A model generated the notes under the pieces. It was given only the letters and a program-made list of their open reading frames with translations. It had not been told where the DNA came from and made no database searches. Below are positions 18,511 through 27,820 of a stretch of DNA of 64,000 nucleotides, one piece after another. Source of the stretch: Paenibacillus kyungheensis (GTDB lineage Bacteria > Bacillota > Bacilli > Paenibacillales > Paenibacillaceae). Within the stretch, counting starts at the first letter, position 1. Each line of letters starts with the position of its first letter. Made by a program: the position numbers and the translations under genes. The stretch covers positions 1,898,001-1,962,000 of the forward strand of contig NZ_CP117416.1 of assembly GCF_028606985.1 (NCBI RefSeq). Reading direction: 5' to 3'.

Positions 18511-19173
18511 ATGAAAATTGAAAAAAACAGCACATTATTGATGATTGGTGACTCGGTTACAGATTGTGGACGCGGTCGACCTGTAGGGCAATACTGGGAG
18601 ATTGGCAATGGGTATGTGTCTTTAGTCGATTCTCTTTTGCAAACGGTTTATCCTGATTATAATATTCGTGTTCTTAATACAGGAACGAGTGGAGATCAAG
18701 TCAAACATCTCAAAGAACGCTGGGAAGAAGATGTGTTCAAACATGATCCAGATTGGGTATCTATTATGATCGGGATCAATGATGTATGGAGACAATTCAG
18801 TCATCCGCTAGAAACCGATTGGCATGTATATTTAGAAGAATATGAACAGACTTTGCGTGAACTGGTACAACAGACGTTACCGAAAGTAAAAGGATTGGTT
18901 TTAATGACTCCTTATTACTTATCGACAACGACTGAAGATCCGATGCGTGCCACAATGGATGTATACGGGGAAGCAGTGAAGCGAATTGCGCAAGAAACAG
19001 GAGCGATCTTTGTCGATACTCAGGCAGCTTTTGACGCATTATCCGCTTATGTATATCCAGCTTCATTATCCAATGGATGGGATCATGTTCATCCGAATCA
19101 AAATGGACATTTAGTGCTTGCTCGTTCATTCTTGCAAGCTGTTCAATACGATTGGAACCGTTCTACGACATAA
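18511..19173 (+). CDS. SGNH/GDSL acetylxylan esterase, Axe2-like
   Basis: This 220-residue GDSL hydrolase has block I MIGDSVTDCGRGRP (nucleophile S15), block III GINDVWRQ and block V with D191 and H194 in WDHVHPN. Length, the WVSIMIGINDVWRQ segment and the catalytic positions S15/D191/H194 coincide, from memory, with Axe2 of Geobacillus stearothermophilus, a cytoplasmic octameric xylo-oligosaccharide deacetylase. No signal peptide is present, consistent with an intracellular role. An AGAGGAGATGG site precedes the ATG. No xylanase or xylosidase is in the window. Confidence 0.82.
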   Translation: MKIEKNSTLLMIGDSVTDCGRGRPVGQYWEIGNGYVSLVDSLLQTVYPDYNIRVLNTGTSGDQVKHLKERWEEDVFKHDPDWVSIMIGINDVWRQFSHPLETDWHVYLEEYEQTLRELVQQTLPKVKGLVLMTPYYLSTTTEDPMRATMDVYGEAVKRIAQETGAIFVDTQAAFDALSAYVYPASLSNGWDHVHPNQNGHLVLARSFLQAVQYDWNRSTT

Positions 19174-19187
19174 TGGAAATGTAAGGA

Positions 19188-20099
19188 GTGATACTTATTA
19201 AGACCTATACAGCAAATATCGTAATCGATGCCAAAGCCAAATTAGGTGAAGGGCCAAGTTGGGATCAATCATTTGGACGATTATTATGGGTAGATATCGA
19301 AGGATATCAATTGCATATTTATGATCCATCTACTCAGCAAGATCGTACAGTAGATGTGGGGGAACATATTAGTGCCGTAGTGCCTTATTTGGAAAATGAA
19401 GTGATTGTCGCACTGATTAGTGGTCTGTATCGCTTCAATATTCAGACAGGTGAGAAAATCTTGATTCATGATCCTGAAGAAGGTAGACCGGGTAACCGAT
19501 TTAACGATGGAAAATGCGATCCAGCAGGGCGTTTTCTTGCAGGAACAATGAGTTTGAATGGAGAATCAGAGCAAGGCGCATTTTACAGCTTGAGTACAGA
19601 GGGCAATGTTTCTTTGCTAATAGATGAAGTGTCTACGTCTAATGGATTAGCATGGAGTGCAGACCATAGCACTTTATATTATATTGATACACCAACACTT
19701 GAAATTGTATCTTTTGATTATGATGTGCAAGAAGGTACAATTTCGAACAAACAAGTGATTGCTACAGTAGATGAAAGTGAAGGATACCCTGACGGAATGA
19801 CGATCGATGCAGAAGGTATGTTATGGGTCGCTCGTTGGGGAGGTCAACGTGTCTCACGTATTGATCCGACCAGTGGAGAAGTCATAGGTGAAGTATCGTT
19901 ACCTGTAAATTGTGTGACTTCTTGTGCTTTTGGCGGTGAACATCTGGATGAACTGTATATCACTACAGCGCAAGATGATAGCGAAGATCAACCTTTAGCA
20001 GGCGGGTTATTTATGGTTAAACCGGGTGTAAAAGGCATGCCTACTATTGCTTTTAATCAGGGGCAGCGTGCAACTAGTCTTGAGCAATCTATATCGTAA
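19188..20099 (+). CDS. SMP-30/gluconolactonase/LRE-family protein
   Basis: This protein of about 300 residues is a six-bladed beta-propeller of the regucalcin/gluconolactonase family. Metal-site motifs seen are LGEGPSWD, RFNDGKCDPAGRF, STSNGLAWS and GYPDGMTIDAEG. It likely hydrolyses a sugar lactone. The start is odd: the GTG at 19188 overlaps the AAGGAG site (19183-19188), which is ideally placed, with 8-nt spacing, for an ATT codon at 19197; no ATG, GTG or TTG is well placed. The gene lies 14 bp after the Axe2-like gene and ends at a strong terminator. Confidence 0.78.
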   Translation: MILIKTYTANIVIDAKAKLGEGPSWDQSFGRLLWVDIEGYQLHIYDPSTQQDRTVDVGEHISAVVPYLENEVIVALISGLYRFNIQTGEKILIHDPEEGRPGNRFNDGKCDPAGRFLAGTMSLNGESEQGAFYSLSTEGNVSLLIDEVSTSNGLAWSADHSTLYYIDTPTLEIVSFDYDVQEGTISNKQVIATVDESEGYPDGMTIDAEGMLWVARWGGQRVSRIDPTSGEVIGEVSLPVNCVTSCAFGGEHLDELYITTAQDDSEDQPLAGGLFMVKPGVKGMPTIAFNQGQRATSLEQSIS

Positions 20100-20117
20100 T
20101 AGTAAATATTCTATAAA

Positions 20118-20167
20118 AACAGCGCAAAAAGCTTCAATCGATCGAGACTGAAGCTTTTTGCGTTGTT
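20118..20167 (+). terminator. terminator of the esterase-lactonase operon
   Basis: AACAGCGCAAAAAGCTTCA (20118-20136) pairs with TGAAGCTTTTTGCGTTGTT (20149-20167). The T-rich 3' arm ends the transcription unit. Confidence 0.75.
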
Positions 20168-20241
20168 CCCAAGTCTGTGTACTACAGACAAGGCTACATA
20201 TTCCGCAGAAATAGAAGAACAGAAAATGATCTTAACTTCTT

Positions 20242-20418
20242 TTAAGCGCGAATATCTAGTGATCCTCCCAAATTCGGGTGAGGTGCTTGTTTGAGCATTT
20301 CTGCCATCTGTTGACCTTGTTGTTCAGCCATGTCTTTAGATAACGAAAGTACTTTGATACCTACAGCTTGCGAAAGCGAGCTTTGGCTCATTGCCGTGGA
20401 TAATGAAGCGATATCCAT
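20242..20418 (-). CDS. YjfB-family small protein (putative motility protein family)
   Basis: This is a 58-residue protein starting MDIASLSTAMSQSSLSQAVG and continuing with an amphipathic stretch rich in Gln and Met. This pattern matches the YjfB family of Firmicutes, listed as putative motility proteins on weak evidence. The start at 20418 is fixed by an AAAGGAGGT site on the minus strand; a longer frame to 20460 lacks one. No signal peptide or membrane segment. It stands alone between terminators. Function is unknown. Confidence 0.72.
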   Translation of the reverse strand: MDIASLSTAMSQSSLSQAVGIKVLSLSKDMAEQQGQQMAEMLKQAPHPNLGGSLDIRA

Positions 20419-20601
20419 GATAGGACCTCCTTTCGTTGCCTTTATTGGATGAGAAGGCATACCTAATATATATCGGACAACTTTTTCAAAATATAAATGA
20501 AAAGTATAGAAATTTAATCTTATTTTCAGGCAATCATCAGATTAATTTCATCTGGAGTGGTTAAGATACATGCATACCCCTTTTGAAATAAATATAAATA
20601 T

Positions 20602-20637
20602 AGACCCTGTCGGTGATCGGCAGGGTTCTTTTTTTGT
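20602..20637 (+). terminator. orphan rho-independent terminator
   Basis: ACCCTG (20604-20609) pairs with CAGGGT (20621-20626), extended by CGG/TCG pairing inside, followed by TCTTTTTTT. It points along the plus strand, but no plus-strand gene lies between the previous terminator (20167) and this one. The rest of the gap 20419-20821 is AT-rich and shows no other gene. It could end a small RNA or attenuate the leader of the nuclease gene at 20822. Confidence 0.7.
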
Positions 20638-20821
20638 ATATTTATGTAAGGTAAATGTTAACTATACATAAAATGTAATCTGAATTGAAGGGCATTATTA
20701 AATATTACTCACAATTTATGTTTGTTAAATTTACATAAACCTATTTTAAAAATCACAAATGTAAGTTAAAATAATCTCAGTTCTTATATTATTTAAATAA
20801 AAAATGGAAGGAAGTTGATGT

Positions 20822-21253
20822 ATGAAAAAGATTTTGTTTACAGCTATGACGTTTATGATGTTGGTTACGATGTCGGTTTTATTTCAAGGCGAGGGCAAAA
20901 TACATAATACGGTATACGCAGCAGCAGCCTATGATTACACGCTTACTTTTCCAACCAGTCGTTACCCTGAAACAGCAGATCATATCAAAGATGCCATTGC
21001 AGATGGACATTCTGATGTCTGTACGATTGATCGTGATGGAGCAGACCAACGACGTGAAGATTCTTTAAAAGGAGTACCTACTAAGTCCGGTTATGATCGT
21101 GATGAATGGCCAATGGCGATGTGTCTGGAAGGCGGAACAGGAGCAGATATCCGTTATGTGACCCCGTCCGATAATCGTGGAGCAGGTTCTTGGGTCGGCA
21201 ACCAACTCACCAAATATCCAGATGGAACCAAAGTGAAATTCATAGTGCAATAA
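20822..21253 (+). CDS. secreted NucA/NucB-type deoxyribonuclease
   Basis: This is a 143-residue protein. Residues 1-35 form a signal peptide (KK, hydrophobic core, AAAA at the end), so it is exported. The mature part is a small DNase_NucA/NucB domain with the signature [12 protein letters not shown] (residues 90-101) holding the catalytic acidic pair, and a later [13 protein letters not shown] segment. NucB-type enzymes degrade extracellular DNA, for example during sporulation or biofilm dispersal. The GGAAGGAAG site precedes ATG 20822, and a terminator follows. Confidence 0.85.
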   Translation: MKKILFTAMTFMMLVTMSVLFQGEGKIHNTVYAAAAYDYTLTFPTSRYPETADHIKDAIADGHSDVCTIDRDGADQRREDSLKGVPTKSGYDRDEWPMAMCLEGGTGADIRYVTPSDNRGAGSWVGNQLTKYPDGTKVKFIVQ

Positions 21254-21293
21254 TCAACTTTAGATGTCATATGTATACTTATTTTAAAATACA

Positions 21294-21324
21294 AAAAGTC
21301 CCTACAGTCATTGTAGGGGCTTTT
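21294..21324 (+). terminator. terminator of the nucB-type gene
   Basis: AAAAGTCCCTACA pairs with TGTAGGGGCTTTT around a 5-nt loop, ending in T-rich sequence. Confidence 0.8.
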
Positions 21325-21498
21325 CAATTTATATATCGCTATATCTATTACTATATTATCCTGCTGATCTAAGCCTAGGATACATTCCTTTTGAACCATA
21401 GACATGATATGATACGATAGCTTTGTACATCGTAGAACTAACATATGAGGAAAAAATAGACTGTGCTACGAAATATTATAAAGACAGGTGAGCGTAAG

Positions 21499-22591
<1,093 letters not shown>

Positions 22592-22683
22592 CTAGATTGC
22601 CAATATGGAATTGAAAACATAAGCATGGGATAATAAGAGTAGCCATGAATATAGGCTGTAAAAGAATCAAAGGAGCGAAAACC

Positions 22684-23709
22684 ATGCCTGGCCGATTATT
22701 AAAATCCCCGATGAGTCGCAAACAATCTTTGTTGTATATCATCTGTGTTGTTATTCTTGTGTATGTGCTTGTGTATATGCCAACACCTTATATGATCAAT
22801 GGACCTGGTAGCGCAGATGAACTGAAGCCGATTGTCAGTGTGACAGGTGGACAGAACGATGAAAAAGGAACATTTATGCTAACGACTATCTCTGTAACAT
22901 ATGCTAATACAGCGATGCTGATTGCTTCTTTGTTTGATTCTAACGAAGAAATTGTCCGCAAAACGATCCAGAGTAATCGTGCTGAATACGAAGCAGAGCA
23001 GTTGTATTACATGAGTAGTTCACAATCTTATGCGATCGCTGCTGCCTACAAAAAAGCAGGTATTCCTTATCGTGTACAGCCGCAATATGTATTTGTGGTC
23101 AGTGTACCGGATACGAATACAACGATTCATGCAGGAGACAAATTCGTCTCTATCGATGGTCAATCGATTACTTCTTTTGAACAGTTGGAACAAGTCTTAA
23201 AAACTAAAAAAGACGGTCAGCAAGTGAAAGTGGTGCTAGAACGTGCAGGCTCTCAAGTCACCGAACAAATTGGACTAACCCAATTTAAAGATAGTCAGGG
23301 ACAAACACGTGTCGGATTTGGCGTATCGATCGGAGAAGTGCAAAAAATTGCGCCTGAGGATGCCAGACATGAAGTCAATTTTGCCAATACGAATATCGGT
23401 GGGCCTTCGGCTGGATTGATGTTTACTTTAGAAATCTATAATCAATTAACAGCAGGGGATTTGACCCGAGGACATCGTATTGCAGGTACAGGAACGATTA
23501 ATCCTCAAGGTCAAGTGGGAGAAATTGGTGGTGTTCAGCACAAAGTAGTCGCTGCTCAGCAAGCAGGAGCTACTATTTTTCTAGTGCCTCAAGGCAATTA
23601 TGCAGATGCCAAAGCACAGTTATCCAAAATGAAATCCTCTATGCAATTGATTCCTGTCAGTACTTTGGATGATGCACTAAAAGCGTTAAATACATTATCT
23701 ACTTCGTAA
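22684..23709 (+). CDS. ylbL: SepM/YlbL-family PDZ-domain Lon-type serine protease
   Basis: This 341-residue membrane-anchored protease has one N-terminal transmembrane segment (about residues 14-34), a PDZ domain (about 120-195) and a C-terminal Lon-type protease domain (about 210-335). The Ser-Lys dyad is S242 in IGGPSAGLMF and K287 in GGVQHKVV. In streptococci SepM trims a competence pheromone; YlbL in Bacillus has a cell-cycle or DNA-damage role. The start at 22684 follows AAAGGAG; an earlier ATG at 22645 has no site. It sits between coaD and ylbM as in other Bacillales. Confidence 0.88.
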   Translation: MPGRLLKSPMSRKQSLLYIICVVILVYVLVYMPTPYMINGPGSADELKPIVSVTGGQNDEKGTFMLTTISVTYANTAMLIASLFDSNEEIVRKTIQSNRAEYEAEQLYYMSSSQSYAIAAAYKKAGIPYRVQPQYVFVVSVPDTNTTIHAGDKFVSIDGQSITSFEQLEQVLKTKKDGQQVKVVLERAGSQVTEQIGLTQFKDSQGQTRVGFGVSIGEVQKIAPEDARHEVNFANTNIGGPSAGLMFTLEIYNQLTAGDLTRGHRIAGTGTINPQGQVGEIGGVQHKVVAAQQAGATIFLVPQGNYADAKAQLSKMKSSMQLIPVSTLDDALKALNTLSTS

Positions 23710-23731
23710 TATTAATTTGGATTGTACATGT

Positions 23732-24952
23732 CTATACTCTTATCGGAGAACGTTGATAATCCGAATATAAATAAGAAGATTGTTGCGCCGCAAAGCAAGA
23801 AGCTTGAATCGCGGAAGCACGAATATCTAGTTCCATATGAGGATGATCGGTATCTGTTGGTCGTGTAATCACCGGCAGAGAAGCGGTCTTTTTCATTTGC
23901 CGTAATAATTCTCTACCTGTATTGGTAAAGCCTAGTACACGAATATAGCCGGGTCCTTTTTTCAAATTAGCAGTATTTAATACAGATGTCGTATGACCTA
24001 ATAGCAAGTGAGCGATAAGCCGTTGTAATCGGGTATACGTATAACGTTTGGTTTTGAGTGCTGTAATCAGATCGGTAATACTGCAATTTTGCAAAGTAGG
24101 TAATTTTTTTTTGAAGCGGTATTCCAAGCCTTCACTCATATCGTAATACTGTGCCAATTGTTCAGGTGAATGAGTTGTAATCATTTGAAATAAAGATTGC
24201 CATAGTTGATTAAGCTCTACAGCACCTCGTCCTGCTGCAACTTCACGCTGAATAATACTCATCGTAGTCTCTGGCAAATACGAAGAGGCTTGCTGATCAT
24301 TATTAAGAAGTAACTGACGTACCGCTGTAGCACTTGCAATTTGATGATGAGTCGGTTGCAGATCATGATACTGAGATTGTTCGCGCTGGATCGTAGCAGG
24401 AACAATCGAACTATGTAGACGATTAAGCGCAATAATATATTGAAGTCCGAGTGTATTATTAGGTTGTGCTAACAAAGATGCGGCTTGATCTGGTATACTA
24501 TAGAGACGGGCTACTGCTTGACCAAGCGCTCGAGGATAGCTCATGCCTTCTTTGAGACTATTCTGTATCAACAGACGCAGTTCAGGTGATTCATTCGTTA
24601 GCAGGTCAGCTAAAGCCTGTAATTGGGAGAGCGAACCAGACTCACTGCCGAATACGAGTGAATGTACGATTCCAGTATGTTCAAGAAGTGATACAGCTCC
24701 ATAAGCGAACCATTCAGCAGGTTGTACTGTATAAGCAGAAGGCAGTTCGATTACCAGATCGCAGCCAGCTTGTAATGCCATTTCTGTGCGTGCCCATTTG
24801 TCAAAAATAGCCGGTTCACCACGTTGTGTGAAGCCACCGCTCATCACAGCTACAATAGCATCAGCTTGTGTGTGTTCGCGCGTTTTTTGCAAATGAAGTA
24901 AATGTCCGTAATGAAGCGGGTTGTATTCAACAATAATTCCTGCGACTTTCAT
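23732..24952 (-). CDS. tmcAL: tRNA(Met) cytidine acetate ligase (TmcAL, YlbM)
   Basis: This 406-residue protein opens with MKVAGIIVEYNPLHYGHLLHL, the HxGH nucleotidyltransferase motif of the TmcAL family, followed by the SGGFTQRGEPA segment and a helical C-terminal region. TmcAL uses acetate and ATP to form N4-acetylcytidine at the wobble base of elongator tRNA-Met. It is divergent from ylbN across about 150 bp and convergent with ylbL with only 22 bp between the stops. Start chosen at ATG 24952 with a minus-strand AAAGGAG site. Confidence 0.9.
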   Translation of the reverse strand: MKVAGIIVEYNPLHYGHLLHLQKTREHTQADAIVAVMSGGFTQRGEPAIFDKWARTEMALQAGCDLVIELPSAYTVQPAEWFAYGAVSLLEHTGIVHSLVFGSESGSLSQLQALADLLTNESPELRLLIQNSLKEGMSYPRALGQAVARLYSIPDQAASLLAQPNNTLGLQYIIALNRLHSSIVPATIQREQSQYHDLQPTHHQIASATAVRQLLLNNDQQASSYLPETTMSIIQREVAAGRGAVELNQLWQSLFQMITTHSPEQLAQYYDMSEGLEYRFKKKLPTLQNCSITDLITALKTKRYTYTRLQRLIAHLLLGHTTSVLNTANLKKGPGYIRVLGFTNTGRELLRQMKKTASLPVITRPTDTDHPHMELDIRASAIQASCFAAQQSSYLYSDYQRSPIRV

Positions 24953-25050
24953 AGGTAGGCTCCTTTATCAAATTTCAAGCTTTCAGATCGAATATAGGTA
25001 TAAGTATAAACGAAAATAGGTGTTAACCAAAATACCTTAACAAATATTCA

Positions 25051-25080
25051 TTGACAAAGCTTGCGTATAATCGGTATAAT
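25051..25080 (+). promoter_or_regulatory. sigma-A promoter of ylbN-rpmF
   Basis: Perfect TTGACA (25051-25056) and perfect TATAAT (25075-25080) with an 18-bp spacer, followed 16 bp later by the GGAG site of ylbN. Its position shows that an open frame starting at 25051 is not the real gene start. Confidence 0.85.
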
Positions 25081-25104
25081 AATTTTTGTTTGTTTGGAGT
25101 GATA

Positions 25105-25614
25105 ATGATGCAATTTCAATTTAGAAAATTGGCGCAAAGCGATCAACCGATAGAGTTTCATGACACGCTTGACATGAGTTCCATTTTAAAGGAACATAGC
25201 GATGTTCTGTCTTATACACCTCTCCAAGTAGATGTGAAAGCGGCGCAAAGAGTCAATGAAGTGGTTGATGTACAAGGAACACTGAAACTTGACTTACAGA
25301 TGGCGTGTGTACGTTGTCTGAAGCCTGTGGATTTGAACTTACAGTTCAAGATTCAGGAAGAATTCAAGCATGGTGAAGAACCAGAAGATGTAGCAGAAGA
25401 CGACGATACGCTGTATGTGAATACAGATACTGTTGACCTAGCTCCATATATGGAACAAGCTGCTGTACTTGAACTTCCACCTGGAGTATTATGCAGTGAA
25501 GACTGCAAAGGTCTTTGCCCGACATGCGGAGTCAACCTGAACGAGCAGGATTGCGGTTGTGACAACACACCTATCGATCCTAGAATGGCAGGACTCAAAG
25601 ATTTCTTTAAGTGA
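25105..25614 (+). CDS. ylbN: YceD/DUF177-family protein (YlbN)
   Basis: This 169-residue protein of the YceD family has a conserved C-terminal acidic and cysteine-bearing region: VRCLKPVDL in the middle and CSEDCKGLCPTCGVNLN near the end, two CxxC-like pairs that may bind zinc. Family members are encoded next to rpmF across bacteria and in plants are linked to 23S rRNA processing; the bacterial role is not settled. Starts at 25105 and 25108 are both possible, since GGAG lies just upstream. It is 60 bp before rpmF and probably co-transcribed. Confidence 0.85.
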   Translation: MMQFQFRKLAQSDQPIEFHDTLDMSSILKEHSDVLSYTPLQVDVKAAQRVNEVVDVQGTLKLDLQMACVRCLKPVDLNLQFKIQEEFKHGEEPEDVAEDDDTLYVNTDTVDLAPYMEQAAVLELPPGVLCSEDCKGLCPTCGVNLNEQDCGCDNTPIDPRMAGLKDFFK

Positions 25615-25674
25615 TTTAATGATCATGTAATATGTTCATTGGATAAGATTGATTAGATGAAGGAGGTGGGAACA

Positions 25675-25848
25675 ATGGCAGTACCTCAACGGAGAACTTC
25701 CAAAACACGTCGTGACAAACGTCGTACACATTTTAAATTGGCAGTACCTGGTTTGGTGAAATGCGAGCAATGCGGAGAAATGAAATTGGCTCACCGCGTT
25801 TGCAAAGTATGCGGAACATACAAATCAAGAGAGATTATCAAACAATAG
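25675..25848 (+). CDS. rpmF: 50S ribosomal protein L32
   Basis: This 57-residue L32 starts [19 protein letters not shown] and has a zinc ribbon CEQCGEMK...CKVCG. All four cysteines are present, so it is the zinc-binding (C+) form. AGGAGGTGGG precedes ATG 25675. A terminator follows directly. Confidence 0.96.
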   Translation: MAVPQRRTSKTRRDKRRTHFKLAVPGLVKCEQCGEMKLAHRVCKVCGTYKSREIIKQ

Positions 25849-25861
25849 TCTTTCACAAAGG

Positions 25862-25896
25862 TAGTACTTCATCTTTTGGTGAAGTACTATTTTTTT
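25862..25896 (+). terminator. terminator of ylbN-rpmF
   Basis: TAGTACTTCA pairs with TGAAGTACTA around a short T-rich loop, followed by seven T. Confidence 0.88.
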
Positions 25897-26005
25897 GTAT
25901 GTAGACTTTTATCTATACAACACAATGTTCACAGAAAAAAGAAGTTTGGACTATAACCTAGACCAGGCACTTTCTTTTTGGTGCAATATGCTTTATACTA
26001 CATTC

Positions 26006-26022
26006 TTAGTACCAGGTTCTAA
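26006..26022 (+). promoter_or_regulatory. FapR operator in front of the fatty-acid operon
   Basis: TTAGTACCAGGTTCTAA is a 17-bp near-perfect palindrome (one mismatch) matching the known FapR box TTAGTACC-N-GGTACTAA type. It lies just after a TATACT hexamer (25994-25999), so it would overlap the transcription start, as at FapR targets in Bacillus. It implies malonyl-CoA-responsive autoregulation of fapR-plsX-fab. The rest of gap 25849-26161 shows the rpmF terminator and an A/T-rich imperfect hairpin (about 25933-25979), but no gene. Confidence 0.82.
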
Positions 26023-26161
26023 AAAATGAATAACAACTAAAACCACATAGGTTTACATATATTATGAATTGTAATAAACAATATAGAGATTATAGTTGGT
26101 ATGTTCTATAACTATTCTAAATCTGTGTGCGATATGCGTAACACCAAGGAGGTGCGTAGCC

Positions 26162-26767
26162 ATCGAACGTTTGCCCAAACGGCAGCGACAACAACGGCTC
26201 GTGAAGATTATCGAAGAGAATCCGTTTGTGACTGATCAAGAATTAACCAGACAACTAAAAGTCAGTATTCAGACGATTCGTCTGGATCGAATGGAACTCG
26301 GAATACCGGAGTTGCGCGAGCGAATGAAGTTGATGGCTGAGCGCTCCTACGATCAGGTAAAATCACTTCCTCTAGATGAAGTCATCGGAGATGTTGTTGA
26401 TCTGCAACTCGACAAAAGCGGAATTTCAATTTTTGAAATTCGTGAAGAACATATATTTTCTCGTACACAGATTGCACGTGGACATCATATTTTTGCACAG
26501 GCGAATTCATTAGCAGTAGCGGTTATTAACGATGCGATTGCTTTGACAGCATCGGCAGATATTCGTTTTGTTCGTTCGGTTCATCTAGGTGAAAAATGTA
26601 TTGCCAAAGCATACGTACAATCAAACCCTTCACGCAAAGGAAAAGCTAAAGTAGAAGTGCTGACCTATGTTGGTGAAGAAATGGTATTTCAAGGAAACTT
26701 TACGATCTATCGATCAGACGGTGAAGAACAGCATGAAGGAGGAGTAGATCATGATAATCGCCATTGA
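26162..26767 (+). CDS. fapR: fatty acid biosynthesis repressor FapR
   Basis: This protein of about 201 residues has a DeoR-like N-terminal helix-turn-helix (about 20-55, [21 protein letters not shown]) and a hot-dog effector domain (about 75-190, [22 protein letters not shown]). It represses lipid synthesis genes until malonyl-CoA binds. The start is unusual: AAGGAGGT (26146-26153) points, with 8-nt spacing, at an ATC codon (26162), where homologues begin; the next candidate, TTG 26171, is too far, and TTG 26096 has no site. It overlaps plsX by 17 bp. Confidence 0.88.
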   Translation: MERLPKRQRQQRLVKIIEENPFVTDQELTRQLKVSIQTIRLDRMELGIPELRERMKLMAERSYDQVKSLPLDEVIGDVVDLQLDKSGISIFEIREEHIFSRTQIARGHHIFAQANSLAVAVINDAIALTASADIRFVRSVHLGEKCIAKAYVQSNPSRKGKAKVEVLTYVGEEMVFQGNFTIYRSDGEEQHEGGVDHDNRH

Positions 26768-27734
26768 TGCGATGGGCGGAGATCACGCTCCAGACAGCAA
26801 TGTATTAGGTGGTCTAGAAGCCGCCAGAGAATGGCAAGATACCGAGATCATTCTAGTAGGAGACGAATCTCGTATCCGGGCACTACTTACAGAGATTCCA
26901 TCCAATTTAAAAATAGTACATACGACTGAAATCATTGAAGCTGAAGATGAGCCTGTCAAAGCGGTTCGTCGCAAAAAAGACGCTTCGATGGTGGTAGCAG
27001 GTCGTATGGTCAAAGAAGGCAATGCTCAAGCGATGATCTCAGCAGGGAATACAGGTGCACTGATGACAACAGGTCTACTGGTTGTCGGTCGTATCAAAGG
27101 CATCGAACGTCCTGCGCTTGCACCTATGATTCCAACGATTGATGATGGCGGAACACTTGCGCTTGATCTTGGAGCCAATATGGATGCTAAGCCAGAACAT
27201 CTAGCACAGTATGCGCTGATGGGAAGCATTTACAGAGATAAAGTTCATGGTATTTCTAATCCGCGTGTAGGATTATTAAACGTAGGTACAGAAGCGAACA
27301 AAGGAAATGAATTAACCAAAGAAGCGTATCCGTTACTAGAAGCATTGCCTATTAATTTTGTAGGCAATGTAGAAGCACGTGATGTACTTAATGGTGTATG
27401 CGATGTACTGGTCTGTGATGGTTTTGCAGGAAATATTATGTTAAAGTCACTTGAAGGTACAGCATCCGCTATGTTCTCGCTGCTCAAGCAACAATTTAGC
27501 AAGTCGCTAAAAACGAAGATTGGAGCAGCATTATTGATGCCTGAACTTCGCGGTCTAAAAAGCAAGCTGGATTACAAAGAGCACGGAGGCGCTCCTCTGC
27601 TAGGATTGAACGGGCTTGTTCTCAAAAGTCATGGTTCATCTGATGCCGGAGCCATTAAGCATGCTGTTCGTCAAGCTAGAATAGCGATCAGCAATCAGTT
27701 AGTTGAAAATATATCTAAAGAAGTTATACAATAA
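26751..27734 (+). CDS. plsX: phosphate acyltransferase PlsX
   Basis: This 327-residue PlsX opens with [14 protein letters not shown] and has GNTGALM and [14 protein letters not shown] motifs typical of the family. It turns acyl-ACP into acyl-phosphate, the donor for the first step of phospholipid synthesis. AGGAGG precedes the ATG, which lies inside the 3' end of fapR, so translation is coupled to the repressor. Confidence 0.95.
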   Translation: MIIAIDAMGGDHAPDSNVLGGLEAAREWQDTEIILVGDESRIRALLTEIPSNLKIVHTTEIIEAEDEPVKAVRRKKDASMVVAGRMVKEGNAQAMISAGNTGALMTTGLLVVGRIKGIERPALAPMIPTIDDGGTLALDLGANMDAKPEHLAQYALMGSIYRDKVHGISNPRVGLLNVGTEANKGNELTKEAYPLLEALPINFVGNVEARDVLNGVCDVLVCDGFAGNIMLKSLEGTASAMFSLLKQQFSKSLKTKIGAALLMPELRGLKSKLDYKEHGGAPLLGLNGLVLKSHGSSDAGAIKHAVRQARIAISNQLVENISKEVIQ

Positions 27735-27820
27735 GCATCTTGCGTCATGTTTTATCCATCCCCACCGTAATGACATGGAATGAAAACGATGAGGAAATTA
27801 GTGGGAAGAGAGTGACACCA

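Noticed and set aside
24586-24810. 74-codon plus-strand frame inside the tmcAL gene
   Set aside because: Antisense shadow with no ribosome site or conserved feature.
25051-25104. Longer N terminus for the YlbN protein starting at 25051
   Set aside because: That start is the -35 element of a perfect sigma-A promoter, so it cannot be in the mRNA.
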